This document shows, piece after piece, positions 1 through 9,927 of a stretch of 64,000 nucleotides of DNA; within the stretch, counting starts at the first letter, position 1; every line of letters begins with the position of its first letter. The position numbers were made by a program, and so were the translations under genes. The notes beneath the pieces are model-generated. The model was not told where the DNA came from. It did no database searches and was given only the letters and a program-made list of their open reading frames with translations. Source of the stretch: Gonatopus flavifemur (Eukaryota; Arthropoda; Insecta; Hymenoptera; Dryinidae). The stretch covers positions 17,626,001 to 17,690,000 of the forward strand of contig JAFFJZ010000001.1 in NCBI GenBank assembly GCA_018340375.1. Direction: 5' to 3'.

Positions 1-1309
1 ATAACATAACAAGATCCTGCTGCTTTTGAATTGATGAACTTCAAAATAGTCTTCATTCTTCCTTCAGAACCTACATCAAAGGTCCTAGGGAATGGCGTTC
101 CAGGTGGTCTTTCGTAGATTCCTTGAATAACTTGTTCCCACTTGACTGGTCTAACAATTTGTTGTATTAAGCGTTTTCGAATACTTTTCAAATTTCCATG
201 TTGTCTGCCTGTGACATTTGAAAAAACCTTCACTCTAGGCTCTTCAAACTCTATTTCCTTCAATGCCATATAGAAAGATTCAAGAGCTGGCTCCATTAAC
301 GGTGTATGGAATGCACCAGAAACTGGAAGTCTTTGTAATTTGATCAATCCCAATTGTTGTCTGTTGGTTTCTATGTATTCTAATGCTTTTAAATGCCCTC
401 CCAATATTTTTGATTGTGTGTATAAATAGATGGCAATACTGTAAACAAAAAACATACATGACAAATTTGAAAAAAAGTATTCTTCTTTTAGAATTTTCAT
501 ACAATTTACCTGCAGACTGGTTCTGACACTCCACAATCCAATGCCCAATTTTTGGCACTGGTACAAACTTGGGAGATCCTAGCGGAGGGCAAGCAATATG
601 CGGATAACATGCCTTGAGGTACTAAACTAGATGCTTGTTGCATAGCCGCACCTCTCACACCCACCAATCTAATACCATCCTCAAAGGGTATCACTCCAGC
701 AAAAATTAGAGAAGTTAATTCACCTACACTATAGCCTGCCGTGCCCACACAATTTTCAAATGCACGTGGTCTTTCTTCTCTAAGCTTATCCAAAGCTGCC
801 AAAGATGCGACAACCGTGGCAGGCTGATTGAACATAGTTTTATTTAATTTCTCTTGAGGACCTTCCATACATAATTTTAATAAATCATACCCCAAAACTT
901 CATTTGCAATTTCAAACAATTCTTTGGCATCAGGAAATTTTAAATATTTCTTCACAGATCCAACTTTTAATATACCCTGTCCTGGAAATATTATAACAGA
1001 TTTGTCCAAGGGAGAAATAGCTTCTTTCTCTTCTTCTTCAGTAGATGAGGGAGCTCCCCCGGGATACGGGGTAGTTGCCCAACTTGGATCACTAGCTTCG
1101 TTATATGCAGCAGCATCATTTAGAAGTTGTGACAATTCTTCGCTTTCTTTTGAAGATTTTTGGTCAGTATTTTCATTGTCCGGAGGAGGAGATGTTCTTC
1201 CTTCCTTGTCTTTAGATCCATTATCAGAAAAACTATTAACACGAATGAATTTTAATAAATTAGGTACACGAGGTATAACCTTAGTACAAAACTTTTGTGG
1301 AATCATCAT
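1..1309 (-). CDS. MCAT: Mitochondrial malonyl-CoA:ACP transacylase (3' end beyond window)
   Basis: The enzyme moves malonyl groups from CoA to mitochondrial acyl carrier protein, starting mitochondrial type II fatty acid synthesis. Two exons are visible: 1309-510 and 438-1, joined across a 71 bp GT-AG intron (439-509); the split codon gives Ser267. Residues 1-30 are basic and hydroxylated, like a mitochondrial presequence, followed by an acidic, low-complexity linker to about 100. GQG occurs at 110-112, the nucleophile motif GYSVGE has Ser194, and the catalytic His motif SGAFHTPLMEPA has His311. The region ending PVKWEQVIQGIYERP and FPRTFDVG also matches the animal family. Tyr replaces the bacterial His of GHSxGE; animal mitochondrial enzymes commonly have an aromatic residue here. 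The frame is still open at base 1, with only a few residues expected to be missing. An in-frame second ATG directly follows the first. Identification is firm. Confidence 0.95.
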
Positions 1310-1314
1310 CGCAT
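1306..1314 (-). promoter_or_regulatory. Two-codon upstream ORF overlapping the MCAT start
   Basis: Just before the MCAT ATG at 1309, another ATG at 1314 opens a two-codon frame (Met-Arg-stop). Its TGA (1308-1306) overlaps the first two MCAT methionine codons. If the transcript starts upstream, scanning ribosomes would meet this minimal ORF first. The arrangement is visible; an effect on translation is inference. Confidence 0.35.
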
Positions 1315-1398
1315 CACTTTTATGAACAGATTTGTGGTGGATCTGAGGGTTACTTTCTGTTTTTCATTATTATTTAAAACAATGATAAATTTAACTTG

Positions 1399-1404
1399 TT
1401 TATT
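1399..1404 (-). terminator. Poly(A) signal of the gene upstream of MCAT
   Basis: AATAAA on the minus strand, 31 bp after the stop of the exon at 1592-1435 and about 90 bp before the MCAT start codon, so cleavage would fall in the MCAT 5' leader or promoter. Confidence 0.4.
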
Positions 1405-1434
1405 GTTGAAAATAGATAATAAATAACAAGCGAA

Positions 1435-1592
1435 TCAATCTGACCATGTGTTTTGAATCATAAGAGTTCGAATATATCGACCTAGACTTCCTTTTTTGCG
1501 TATGTAGTACGTAAAATCGTTGATAGTGCTTGAATGAGCGCTGATGTTTGCTTTAACAATGTAACCATCAGTAAATGGAACAACTTTGGTAT
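1435..1592 (-). CDS. Terminal coding exon of an unrecognised gene
   Basis: A 51-codon open frame on the minus strand begins right after a good acceptor (pyrimidine-poor but ending GAATTTTAG) and ends at TGA 1437-1435. It needs one base from a preceding exon. The peptide starts (D)TKVVPFTDGYIVKANIS and continues through STINDFTYYIRKKGSLGRY to end IQNTWSD. Composition is protein-like and unlike the repeats around it. A minus-strand AATAAA at 1404-1399 lies 31 bp past the stop. I do not recognise the family and found no upstream exon; the next 400 bases hold no clear donor, and then mobile elements begin, so the preceding intron is probably long. The gene would lie just upstream of MCAT in the same orientation. 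It could also be a decayed exon. Confidence 0.45.
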
Positions 1593-1768
1593 CTAAAATT
1601 CAAAAATATGTAAACATTTACGAATAATAATTAGGTTCAGGTTATCATATATCGTTTCTGTTAGAGAAAAAGGGAAAGAAGCGAAAATCTTTGGTTTATA
1701 AATATAGATTATATCAAAATTTAAGCACCGATTTTTACAGGGGAATCTTCGAATGCACTTATAACCCG

Positions 1769-2187
1769 CCCTGGTGAAAATCCAAAAGTGAAGGAAGCGG
1801 GTACTGAAACAAATGAAGCGTGAAAATCTTCGAATTTTCTCATAAATTACGCCTAGATTATTCTTAGCTTAAGCTTTCGTCGGGCTTTTGTCGCGCTTCA
1901 ACGCTTCCCAGACAGCACAATAAATGATCATTTTGAATTCACAGAAACTTCTGAAACGACTTCATGAACAGTCCCCGTTATGACAGTAAAAATGAATTCA
2001 AAATGCATACATGTTGAATTCCTGAATAGTTCTTCATGAATTCATGATATGAATTCTTTCTGAAGATTAAGTTATTCATGAAGAGTTCATTTTGAATTCA
2101 AACTATTCATAATGAATTCATGTTTACTGGTCATAACGGGAGCTCTTTGCGGGGACCTGTGTGCTGTATGGGTTTATTTTCACCCGG
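1769..2187. mobile_element. CCCTGGTGAAAAT foldback element, interrupted
   Basis: The left end CCCTGGTGAAAATCC and right end ATTTTCACCCGG are inverted. The arms share the AAGCG/CGCTT-rich sequence seen in copies at 6027-6925 and 18356-18862. A second element (1907-2172) is inserted near the right end, directly after CGCTT. The outer target duplication is not clear. Confidence 0.6.
1907..2172. mobile_element. CCCAGACAGCAC MITE, copy 1
   Basis: The termini CCCAGACAGCAC and GTGCTGTATGGG are inverted, with an exact 2 bp duplication TT at 1905-1906 and 2173-2174. Internal sequence is built from TGAATTC-containing inverted segments with no coding capacity. A close copy lies at 25575-25841. It is nested in the element 1769-2187. 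Confidence 0.8.
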
Positions 2188-2194
2188 CCCGCAA

Positions 2195-2650
2195 CCCGAA
2201 GAGAACATAAAGCTTCGGCGAACGTTCCAATTAGATTTGTGTAGATCGGGCAGAAGGTTCATGAACGCTCATTCCAGATTCACAAACGTTTGACAAAGGT
2301 TCTGCGAACGTTGAAATGTCCGCCTCGAAATACTTTCAGGAAACGTAGATGGAACCCATACAACAAAAGTTGCTGTGCAACCATTGCTCTTATGTTGTTT
2401 CTTAAATTTACGCGAAGTTACTGGTAATTTGCTACGCATGTGATTAAGAGTTTCATGAAATCGAGCAACTTGCCAGCAACACGACAACAACTCAACCCAA
2501 AATCCCAAATTCACAGCATGTTGTTGCGCATTTGGCGACGCAACGTCCCTGCAAATTGCTTTAAACTGTTGCTGAGTTTGTTCAACAATTTGTCGCATAT
2601 TTGCTTAGCACTTTGCTGTTAGGGAACGTTCAACATTTTTCTACTTGATA
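2195..2650. mobile_element. Fragment of the GAACGTTC foldback arm, interrupted by another MITE
   Basis: Bases 2195-2354 match the arms of the large palindrome at 4430-5513, sharing CGCCTCGAAATAC and GGAAACGTAGATGGAA. The match is broken by the element 2355-2624 and resumes briefly with AACGTTC. It is a decayed or partial copy. Confidence 0.55.
2355..2624. mobile_element. CCCATACAACA MITE
   Basis: The left end CCCATACAACAAAAG and right end CTTTGCTGTTAGGG are inverted and imperfect. The target duplication is AA at 2353-2354 and 2625-2626. The interior is rich in inverted CAGCAA/TTGCTG motifs. Open frames across it are by-products of the repeat. Confidence 0.65.
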
Positions 2651-2894
2651 AATGGTGGAAACATTTGATGAGGAAAGGAATTTTCTCCACGAATTCATAC
2701 ATTTCTCTGCAAACTACATTTGCAGAAAAAAATTTGAATTTTCTCTTTATTTGTCTATTCCAAGAATATTACGGCTTGTGGCGGAGAGTTGAGTTTTCTA
2801 TACAAATTCATACATTTTTCTCAAATCGCATTTGCGGAGATGAAGTGAATTTTTTCAAATTTTTCAATCGACTCAAAACAACTTAAGTGAAATT

Positions 2895-3668
2895 CACTAG
2901 TAGGGCTCGAAAAAACCTCTCTCCCACGACCCACTCATTTTTCCTTTCGGAGGATTCTGAATCGATTAGTCTATACCCAGACAGCACAGAAAGTTCTTTG
3001 AACGTTTTGAAAACGTGCTCTTGGTTTTGCGTGTTTTGGTCCCGCTGAAGCAAGTTTTACAAACGTTTAGAGTACCTTCCCATTTGATATCCTTGAATAC
3101 GTTCTAAGCACGTTCCTTTGATCTACTACCAGACGTTTTCATCATGTCTTCTAAACGTACTTTCATGAAAACTCACCTTGAAAAACCATAAAGTCACACG
3201 GGGACATGAATAGAACTAACCGAGACATTTGCATGTTCCTGGGACATACATGCGACGTTTTTAGAACATCCTGATACGTTATTTGCACGTTCTCTGTGAA
3301 ATCAAGCACGTCTTCTGAACGTTCAGGAAACCTCCCGGTGCTGTATGGGTATCTGACGGGAACGAATTTTTTAAAATTTTCTATCGATTTGACCCAGCAC
3401 TTGGAAAAATTTACAAGTTAAGGTCAGAAAAAACCTTTCTCCCACGATCTACTCATTTTTCGTTTCATGAGATTCTGAATCGATTGGTCTATATCTTACA
3501 GGGACGAACTTTCAAAATTTTCTATCGATTTGACTCAGCACTTGGAAAAATTTACAAGTTGAGGTCAAAAAAATCCCCTCTCCCACAACCTATTCATTTT
3601 GCGTTTCAGAAGATTCTGAATTGATTGGTCTATACCTCACGGAAACGAATTTTTCAAAATTTTCCATT
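2895..3668. repeat. Tandem array of a roughly 142 bp unit
   Basis: Units carry in order ACGAA(T/C)TTT, ATTTTCTATCGATTTGA, AGCACTTGGAAAAATTTAC, CTCTCCCACGA and GATTCTGAATCGATTGGTC. Corresponding bases fall near 3362, 3504 and 3645, so the period is 141-142 bp and about 2.7 units are present. The first unit is split by the MITE at 2976-3349. Confidence 0.8.
2976..3349. mobile_element. CCCAGACAGCAC MITE inserted in the tandem array
   Basis: The ends CCCAGACAGCAC and GGTGCTGTATGGG are inverted, with target duplication TA at 2974-2975 and 3350-3351. The neighbouring array unit near 3493 shows the same site unoccupied. The interior is an ACGTTC-rich palindrome. Confidence 0.85.
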
Positions 3669-3711
3669 GCGATGATTCCCATAAGTGGTATTTTAAGATC
3701 ACTGTAGTTAT

Positions 3712-3860
3712 CTCGGAGATCCGCTGATATGATAGAGGCTATGCTTCTCACTCGCAGGACCCGGGTTCAATCCTCACTGAGGAAAGTTCCTCAAAATGGA
3801 CTTTCAATGTGGTGTCTCTTCCGTAAAGTCATTCAAGTCGAACCGGAAGGAGATTTGTAA
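3712..3860 (+). mobile_element. tRNA-derived SINE-like repeat, copy 1
   Basis: The segment resembles a degenerate tRNA: an A-box-like stretch GATCCGCTGATATGATAGAGG and, about 35 bases on, a B box GGGTTCAATCC at 3763-3773. A second copy at 36069-36137 shares CAGGACCCGGGTTCAA and the flanking CTCACT. It is too diverged at the acceptor stem to be a working tRNA, so a SINE head is the better reading. Confidence 0.6.
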
Positions 3861-4429
3861 AAATAAACTCTGAACCAAAATTTTTTTTCTCAAGCAAAAG
3901 TGGATAGATAAAAAAGAGATTTGTAGAGTAATGCAGAAATATGCAGAGAAGTATTTAATGTAACATGGAGATTTGGCGAGTTTTGTACGAATTTTGTGGA
4001 GAAATTCATAAAATATTACGAAGATTGGAAGAATTATGTACAATTTTGCAGAGTAATGCAGAAATTTGTAGAGTAATATTTATGGTTAAAAATTCTGCAA
4101 ATTTCTCAAAGCGTCCGAAATCTGACAGTTATGTAGAAAAATCTGAAGAGTTTTGAAGACTTTTGAAGAGAAATATTTTTATTGGGGCGACTTACACATT
4201 TTTCAATACTCTTCCCCTGGTGAAAGGGAAGTGTGTATTAGAAAGTGTCAGGAACGTAATTGGAAAGTATTTGGAACGTGGATTTAAGCGTATACCAAGA
4301 GTCAAGTGGAACATGAAGGGTAATTCGAACGTATATTTGAAGTGTGTGAAGCGTATCGGAAGGAACACCAATTTGATATAAACAGGGCCTTACGCACGGA
4401 AGCGTAATCCACAAGTGGATAGAAAGCAT

Positions 4430-5513
4430 CCCAGATAACACACGCCCAAGCAGCAACAGAAGTTCAAAGTATATACGAAACAGAAACGTTCGTGGAATGT
4501 ACGAATGAGATACGAAGCATATACAATGAACGTCATAGAATATTCGAATGAAACTATTTTAAATATACTTGAAACGTATTTAGTACATCCGAAATGTACG
4601 ATATTCGTTCAATCGACGTTCGATTGACGTCCCATCGTATATTGGATTACATACGTTCGATGAATATGCATAGCACCTATGAAACGGTCTCATTGGAATA
4701 TGCATAGAACATATTTCGAAGAACGTTCATAGTATATTCTGGTGCTACTTGGGCGGAGAATTCTTTTTCAAGAGCAAAAATAGAACTCTTCAAGAACTCT
4801 TTTCGAACTAATGAATTCATATAAAGTTCTGGAGGAGTTCAATCTGTCGGACATTAACAAGCTCTTCGAGAGTATTAGAAGTATTGTTCCGAAGCGAACG
4901 TTCAGATTAGATCTGTATAGATCGGCTCGAAGATTTATGAAAGCTAACTTTTAGGTTCACAAACGTTTGTCAAAGGTACTACGAATGTTGAGATGTTCGC
5001 CTCGAAATACGTTCAGGAAACATAGATGGAACGTTCGCTGAAGGTTCATCGAAGGTTTAACGAAGCTCCACAAAAATATCTATACTTATATTAATTTGAT
5101 CAATTTATATGAAAAATAAATTAATTAATAAACATAAATTATTAAAAATTAATCCAAGTATAGATATTTTTGTGGAGCTTCGTTAAACCTTCGAAGAACC
5201 TTCAGTGAACGTTCCATCTATGTTTCCTGAACGTATTTCGAGGCGGACATTTCAACGTCCGTAGAACGTTTGTCAAACGTTTGTGAATCTGAAAGTTAGC
5301 TCTAATGAACCTCTGGCCCGATCTATACACATCTGATCTGAACGTTCGCTGAAGCTTCATGTTCTCTTCGGGGTTTGAGTCCTCTCAAAGAACTTGTTAA
5401 TGTCCGACAGATTGAACTCCTCCAGAACTTTATATGAATTCATTAGTTTGAAAAGAGTTCTTGAAGAGTTCTATTCTTGCTCTTGAAAAAGAATTCTTCG
5501 TGTGTTATTTGGG
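4430..5513. mobile_element. Long palindromic foldback element CCCARATAACACACG
   Basis: The arms of roughly 340 bp are near-complementary: segments such as TTCAATCTGTCGGACATTAA on the left reappear inverted at about 5390-5430. The loop near 5100-5150 is a TTTATATGAAAAATAAATTAA-like AT stretch. The ends are CCCAGATAACACACG and CGTGTGTTATTTGGG, with an AT duplication on each side (4428-4429 and 5514-5515). There is no coding capacity. Confidence 0.85.
4445..4753. mobile_element. CCCAAGCAGCAACAG MITE nested in the foldback arm
   Basis: The termini CCCAAGCAGCAACAG and CTGGTGCTACTTGGG are inverted. It sits immediately inside the outer terminus ACACACG, and the dinucleotide CG flanks both sides. 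The right arm of the host palindrome preserves the uninterrupted sequence (GAATTCTTCGTGTG), confirming the insertion. Confidence 0.8.
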
Positions 5514-6211
5514 ATGTAAGGAGTATTAGAAAAGTCATCTGAAACATTCTTACGTTCCCGTTACTCTTCACGACACGCTTCTCTTTCACCAGGGTTCGTT
5601 TTCGGATAATCTCCTTGGTGGGAATTCCGATTTTGAGAGTTTTTTAGAAATGTTCAGAATATTATCAGAGATTTTCAGAATTATTCTGAATTTTATAGAG
5701 ACGTACAGAGATTTACAGAGAATGTTTGAATTTCAAGAGTTTTCCAGAGATTCTCAGAAATTCTCAGAGAAATATTTCTACCAGGGCCCTGTTGAAAAAT
5801 TCCAATTCATTCCCATAGATTCCCGTAGGTCCTGTGACAAAACAACATGGGTTCCCAATAGGAAATTATTTTCTATCGATATTCATGATGTCTTACCTAT
5901 TGTACCAATAAAAACCAAGAGAATACTGACTTCCCTTGTAAAAACATCCCACACAGCATTCCTTGTCTGAAAGATATCTTCAGAAATCATTAAGAACAAT
6001 CCAAGAAGTCTTATGCAACATGAATACCCTGGTGAAAATGAAGCGTATACACGAAGCGCATACGAAGCGGAAAATGCTTCAATTCCCTCTTCGTGAAGCG
6101 TGTGATGCCCGCTTGTTCTAAAATGATGAAATCATACCTTCCATATACGCTTCCGTAATCTCTCGATCCCGTTTCACACACGCTTCATGTAAAGTAATAG
6201 TAAGTTATATT

Positions 6212-6595
6212 AAGGGGATATCAGCGATCCCCGCTGATGCAACCCGCCACACAAATGTACCAACTGAGTAAGCATTTTCTCTCCAAGAATACTCTGAACT
6301 GAATTCATAAAAAAGCATGAAACTTTCAGGAATCAATCTTCAATCCTTTATCGTGGTACATCGCCCGAGTTTTGAATTTCGAGGAGAAATTTTTTTCTTA
6401 GTCGGTAACATACATTTTTTTCCGAAATTCAAAATTCGGGCGATGTACCGCGATAGATAAAGGATTGAAGATTGATTCCTGAAAGTTTCATGATTTTTAT
6501 GAATTCAGTTCAGAGTATTCTTGCAGAGAAAATGTTTACTGAGTCGGTACATTTGTGTGGCGGGTTGCATCAGTGGGGATCGCTGGTATTCCCTT
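6212..6595. mobile_element. Near-perfect palindromic TTAA-type MITE
   Basis: Two arms of about 190 bp are almost exact reverse complements, meeting near 6400-6420. The left end is AAGGGGATATCAGCG and the right end CGCTGGTATTCCCTT. If the element is taken as GGGGATATCAGCG...CCC, the flanks are TTAA and TTGA, suggesting TTAA target preference. A relative lies at about 16225-16641. Confidence 0.8.
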
Positions 6596-6668
6596 GAGCG
6601 TATGCGAATCATACTTATTCTGACTTCAAATTATCTCTTCAAGGGGTTTGTCCCAACGACGATTCATG

Positions 6669-6735
6669 GCTCAGTGCATAAAATCCTCGTCCACCATGCC
6701 GAAAGTCATCGATTCGATTCTCGCTATGGATTGCG
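6669..6735 (+). repeat. tRNA-like module inside a foldback element
   Basis: TGGCTCAGTGCATAA resembles a tRNA A box and GATTCGATTCTCGCT a B box, 42 bases apart, with a CTCG...CATG anticodon-like region between. The same module, on the opposite strand, is in the related element at 18356-18862. The stems are too weak for a functional tRNA. Confidence 0.5.
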
Positions 6736-7884
6736 ATTTTTTTGTTTAAGTTCCATGAATTTTATACGTTTCCTTCGATTCAAGATACTCTTTAAGATTC
6801 AAGATACTTTCAGATACTCTTTGTCTCCCTCCCATCCAAGCTCCGTATACTTTTCATTAACGTTTCAGCTACTCTCCAACATACGCTTCGTTCACTCTTC
6901 CTTCCCGCTTCCATTTCTATCAGGGTAGACATCTTTTAGAAGTCTCAAACTGTTCTCATTTCTCAAGGATATCTTCAAGAACGTTTTCAGAAACCTTTTA
7001 GAATGTTCTCCAAGATATCTTTCAGAAATTTCCCAAAGGTTTCTGAAAACGTTCTTGAAGATATCTTTGAGAAATGAGAACAGTTTAAGACTTCTAAAAG
7101 ATGTCTATTCATATTGCATAAGACTTCTTGCATTATTCTTAATTATTTCTGAAGATATCTTTTAGACAACGAGTGCTGTGTGGCATGTCTCTAGATCGCG
7201 CTGAAAATTCCACGTTTCAGAGAAATTCAGAAAAATTGAGGGAGATGCAGATGAATTCAAAGTGAATCAGGAGGATTCAGAAAAATTCAGAGAATGGTGA
7301 ATTAAGGAAGATTGGGCGTTGAACTTTTCAGAAGGATGTAGACAAATTCGAAGAAATTCAGAGAGAAATAAATTGAGTTAAATTTTTGGTTTAAAATTGC
7401 AGAGACATTGAAGGAATTTCATGGAGATTTTGAGCCTGGTAAAAAAGTCTATCTGGAAATTCAACGTTTTAGAAAGATTCAGGGAAATTCGGAGAAATTC
7501 AGAGTGATTCAGAAAGATTCAGAGAAATTCAGAGTGATTCAGGAAGATTCAGGAGAATTCAGAGATTGGTGGATTGAGAAAAATTGGGCGTTGAATTTTT
7601 CAGCAGGGTTCAGAGAGATTCAGAGGTATTCAGGAAAATCCAGAGAGAAATAGATTGAGTGAAATTTTTGGTTAAAAATTTCAGAGACATTTAGGAAATG
7701 GATATATGTATGATATATGGACAAAAAGTTTTATTTTCCAAGTTGTCAACACAACACAGCTGGCTCGAGCCATTAATCTTATTTTCAATTATTCCGCAAA
7801 TTATTTGATTACATATAACTTAAATTAAATTGAAGTGTCTGACAACAGTCGTGTGGAGCCATATACACATATTATGTGAACACT

Positions 7885-8849
7885 CCTACTAAACATTTTC
7901 CATAGAAAACGATAACTTTTTTCCTATCGGTTTCAATGCGCACTGTAAAAAAATTTCTTCTGAAGATTCTGAAAATGTGACTGTAATTCTTTACAGCCAC
8001 TTTTTTCTGAATTCCCAGAGAAATTTCACTGAGTTCTAAGAATTTCAACTGAGTTTTTAGAATACGCTCTGAAATTGAGTTGAAGTTTCTTAAAATTCAG
8101 TGAAATTCCTTCTGAAAATCCAGTAAAAAGTGGCTGTAAATCATTACAATCACATTTTCTGAATTTTTAGATCAGATTTTTTTTACAGTGCGGTTTTTGA
8201 AAATGAAATTCACATTGCGCTATCGTGAATTTACGATAGAACTCTATTGGTTCTTCTCGTATTTTATAGGATTTGAGAGAAACGTGATTGGTTTTATCGT
8301 AAAATTCCTGTAGAAGAAATACCAGTTATTTAAAAAAAACATGGTTATATTTTTCTAAATAAGTAATACCTTGTTATAGGAATTTCACGATAAGACCACA
8401 TACATTTCTTTCAACTCCTATGGAAACCCAATCAGCAACATTAAGGCAGTGCTTCTAGCAGCGGCGCTACCATCCACTTACACATTCAAAAGCGTCTTGT
8501 ACATACAGTACTCAATTTATGTATGAAAATGGAAGCGACTTGGTAGTATCTCACTAGAAGCACTACTTGGTAATACTGGTAGCACTGAGGTAGTGCTACG
8601 TTATAGTTTGCATTATGTATATGCTATGGTATTAAGCAGTGCCAAAATCTGGGGAAAGCTACTACGTTGTTACCGTGGTCCTGCTGGTAGGATACACGCA
8701 AATTTAGGAGCGCTTTGCTGGCCGGGAAGCGATAAGAACCGATAGAGTTCTATCGTAAATTCACGATACTGCATCGTGAATTCCAGTTTCAGAAGGGAAA
8801 GTCGATAGGGAAAGTCTCATAGTTTTCTATGGGAAATTTTTAGCAGGGA
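7885..8849. mobile_element. Large foldback element with a nested CACTG MITE
   Basis: The left arm CCTACTAAACATTTTCCATAG is inverted as CTATGGGAAATTTTTAGCAGGG at the right. Farther in, the segment CTATCGTGAATTTACGATAG on the left matches CTATCGTAAATTCACGATA on the right. The left arm is interrupted by 7941-8190. The centre (8440-8690) contains smaller inverted segments around TAGTGCT. Confidence 0.7.
7941..8190. mobile_element. CACTGTAAAAAAA MITE, copy 1
   Basis: CACTGTAAAAAAAT and TTTTTTTTACAGTG are inverted ends, flanked by CG on both sides. The arms carry TGGCTGTAAA and its complement. CACTG ends with 2 bp duplications suit an EnSpm/CACTA-like origin. Confidence 0.75.
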
Positions 8850-9243
8850 CACATAAGTTCGAGTCAAAAGAGTAGTTTTTTTTGTTGATTGCAAATAGAA
8901 AAAATATTCAATAGACAACTATTTTTCTTCAGTCAAAGGAAGAATAAAACATGATGAATTCAAATTTTGTGGCTACAACTTTTAGTGGTGGATTTAGAAA
9001 TGCCCTGTCCCTCTTCAATCGACGTGTAACACAGGAGAACGAAGAGAAAGTAGAATAGGTTGAGAATAGGGCGAAATCAGGGCGAAAAAGAAAATCAAAC
9101 CTGATTCACTCCGTAATACGCAACGAATCATCCCTGTCCCCTTCCAGAAACTTGCCAAACTTACATGTTATTTCTCCATGTTTTGAGGGAAAGATAAAGA
9201 AAAAGATGAGAAAATTTTGCATGGATGAGGAAAACTTTCTTGA

Positions 9244-9927
9244 GGGAAGGGTCTCATCTAGCGACCCGAAAGTAAGGTGATTTTCTCGAATTTTTTTTTT
9301 CATGGAAGGAAGTAAATGAAGAACTCGAAGGTTTTCACACTTGTTAATTGAGTCTTTAAGTACATTAACAAATCTTTTTCAGTAAAAAATAATGCCATGG
9401 GAATTGTTGATACGCGTCGAAACATAACCACCTGAAAAAATAGTGATCAATCGGACGCCACTATAGCACTTACAAAAATGATCGGAAACCAATAATCCAC
9501 AAATTTTTATGAAATATATTATATTTCTCGGAGGTTGTACCAATAAAACCAATGAAAAGTCCAAAATTAAAAAAATGACAGATATGCAAACTTTTGGTAG
9601 CGTTTTTTCACCTTTTGGCGCTGTTTAAAGTGCTATAAAAAGAAGAAAAAAGGCGAATGTCATCTCCATTTAGGTTCATCCTGCGATAAATCCAATCAGC
9701 TTCAAAATAAAAAAAAAAGAGCGATCCGTTCAGTAGTTTTTGAGATATCGTGGAGCCAAACTTGAAAAACATGGTTTCGAGAAAAACGCCTTTAAAGTTT
9801 TGGGATACGAATCCTTCAACTTGAGAAAATTTTTTTCATGTACTTCAAGACCCGTTCAATGAGTTTCAAATAACTCGAGTTCTTAATGTACTTCCTTCTT
9901 AAGAAAAAAAATTCGAGAGAATTTTGC
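9244..9927. mobile_element. GGGGAGGTTCTCATC repeat, copy 1 (right end lost)
   Basis: It shares internal landmarks with copies at 37898-38612 and 42635-43361: TGATCAATCGG next to GCCACTATA, CCATGGGAATTGTTGATACGCG, and GAGATATCGTGGAGCCAAAC. The left end GGGAAGGGTCTCATCTAGC is kept; similarity stops near 9927 before the expected right terminus. Confidence 0.75.

Larger units (their letters stand above)
4215..5594. mobile_element. CCCTGGTGAAAGGGAAG element, outermost of a three-level nest
   Basis: The left end CCCTGGTGAAAGGGAAG and right end CTTCTCTTTCACCAGGG are inverted repeats, followed inward by GTGTG/CACGC arms. The interior is occupied by the large palindrome 4430-5513, itself interrupted at 4445-4753. 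The 2 bp flanks are TC and TT, an imperfect duplication. Confidence 0.75.
6027..6925. mobile_element. CCCTGGTGAAAATG element with tRNA-like module
   Basis: The ends CCCTGGTGAAAATG and CATTTCTATCAGGG are inverted and flanked by TA on both sides (6025-6026, 6926-6927). It shares its length-wise plan with the inverted copy at 18356-18862, including a tRNA-like stretch. The palindrome 6212-6595 is inserted within it. Confidence 0.8.
5948..7184. mobile_element. CCCACACAGCA foldback element, outermost of a second nest
   Basis: The ends CCCACACAGCATTCC and GAGTGCTGTGTGGC are inverted, with arms of about 75 bp (for example GATATCTTCAGAAATCATTAAG inverted near 7140-7165). AT flanks both ends (5946-5947 and 7185-7186). 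It contains the element 6027-6925, which itself contains 6212-6595. Confidence 0.8.

Noticed and set aside
924..1325. 133-codon plus-strand frame opposite MCAT
   Set aside because: It is the antisense shadow of the MCAT N-terminal exon; low-complexity acidic codons on the minus strand keep the opposite strand open.
2269..2622. Overlapping frames of 109 and 60 codons
   Set aside because: They read through a MITE with inverted CAGCAA/TTGCTG motifs and its host repeat.
3712..3785. Functional tRNA gene
   Set aside because: A and B boxes are recognisable but the acceptor and D stems do not pair convincingly, and a second diverged copy exists, so a SINE head is more likely.
9379..9564. A protein-like frame shared by repeat copies (NIIYFIK...CYSGVRLIT...) also readable at 38290-38480
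   Set aside because: The third copy (about 42780-42965) has a one-base insertion at the TGCTATAGTGG position that breaks the frame, so the similarity reflects shared repeat DNA and not a maintained protein.
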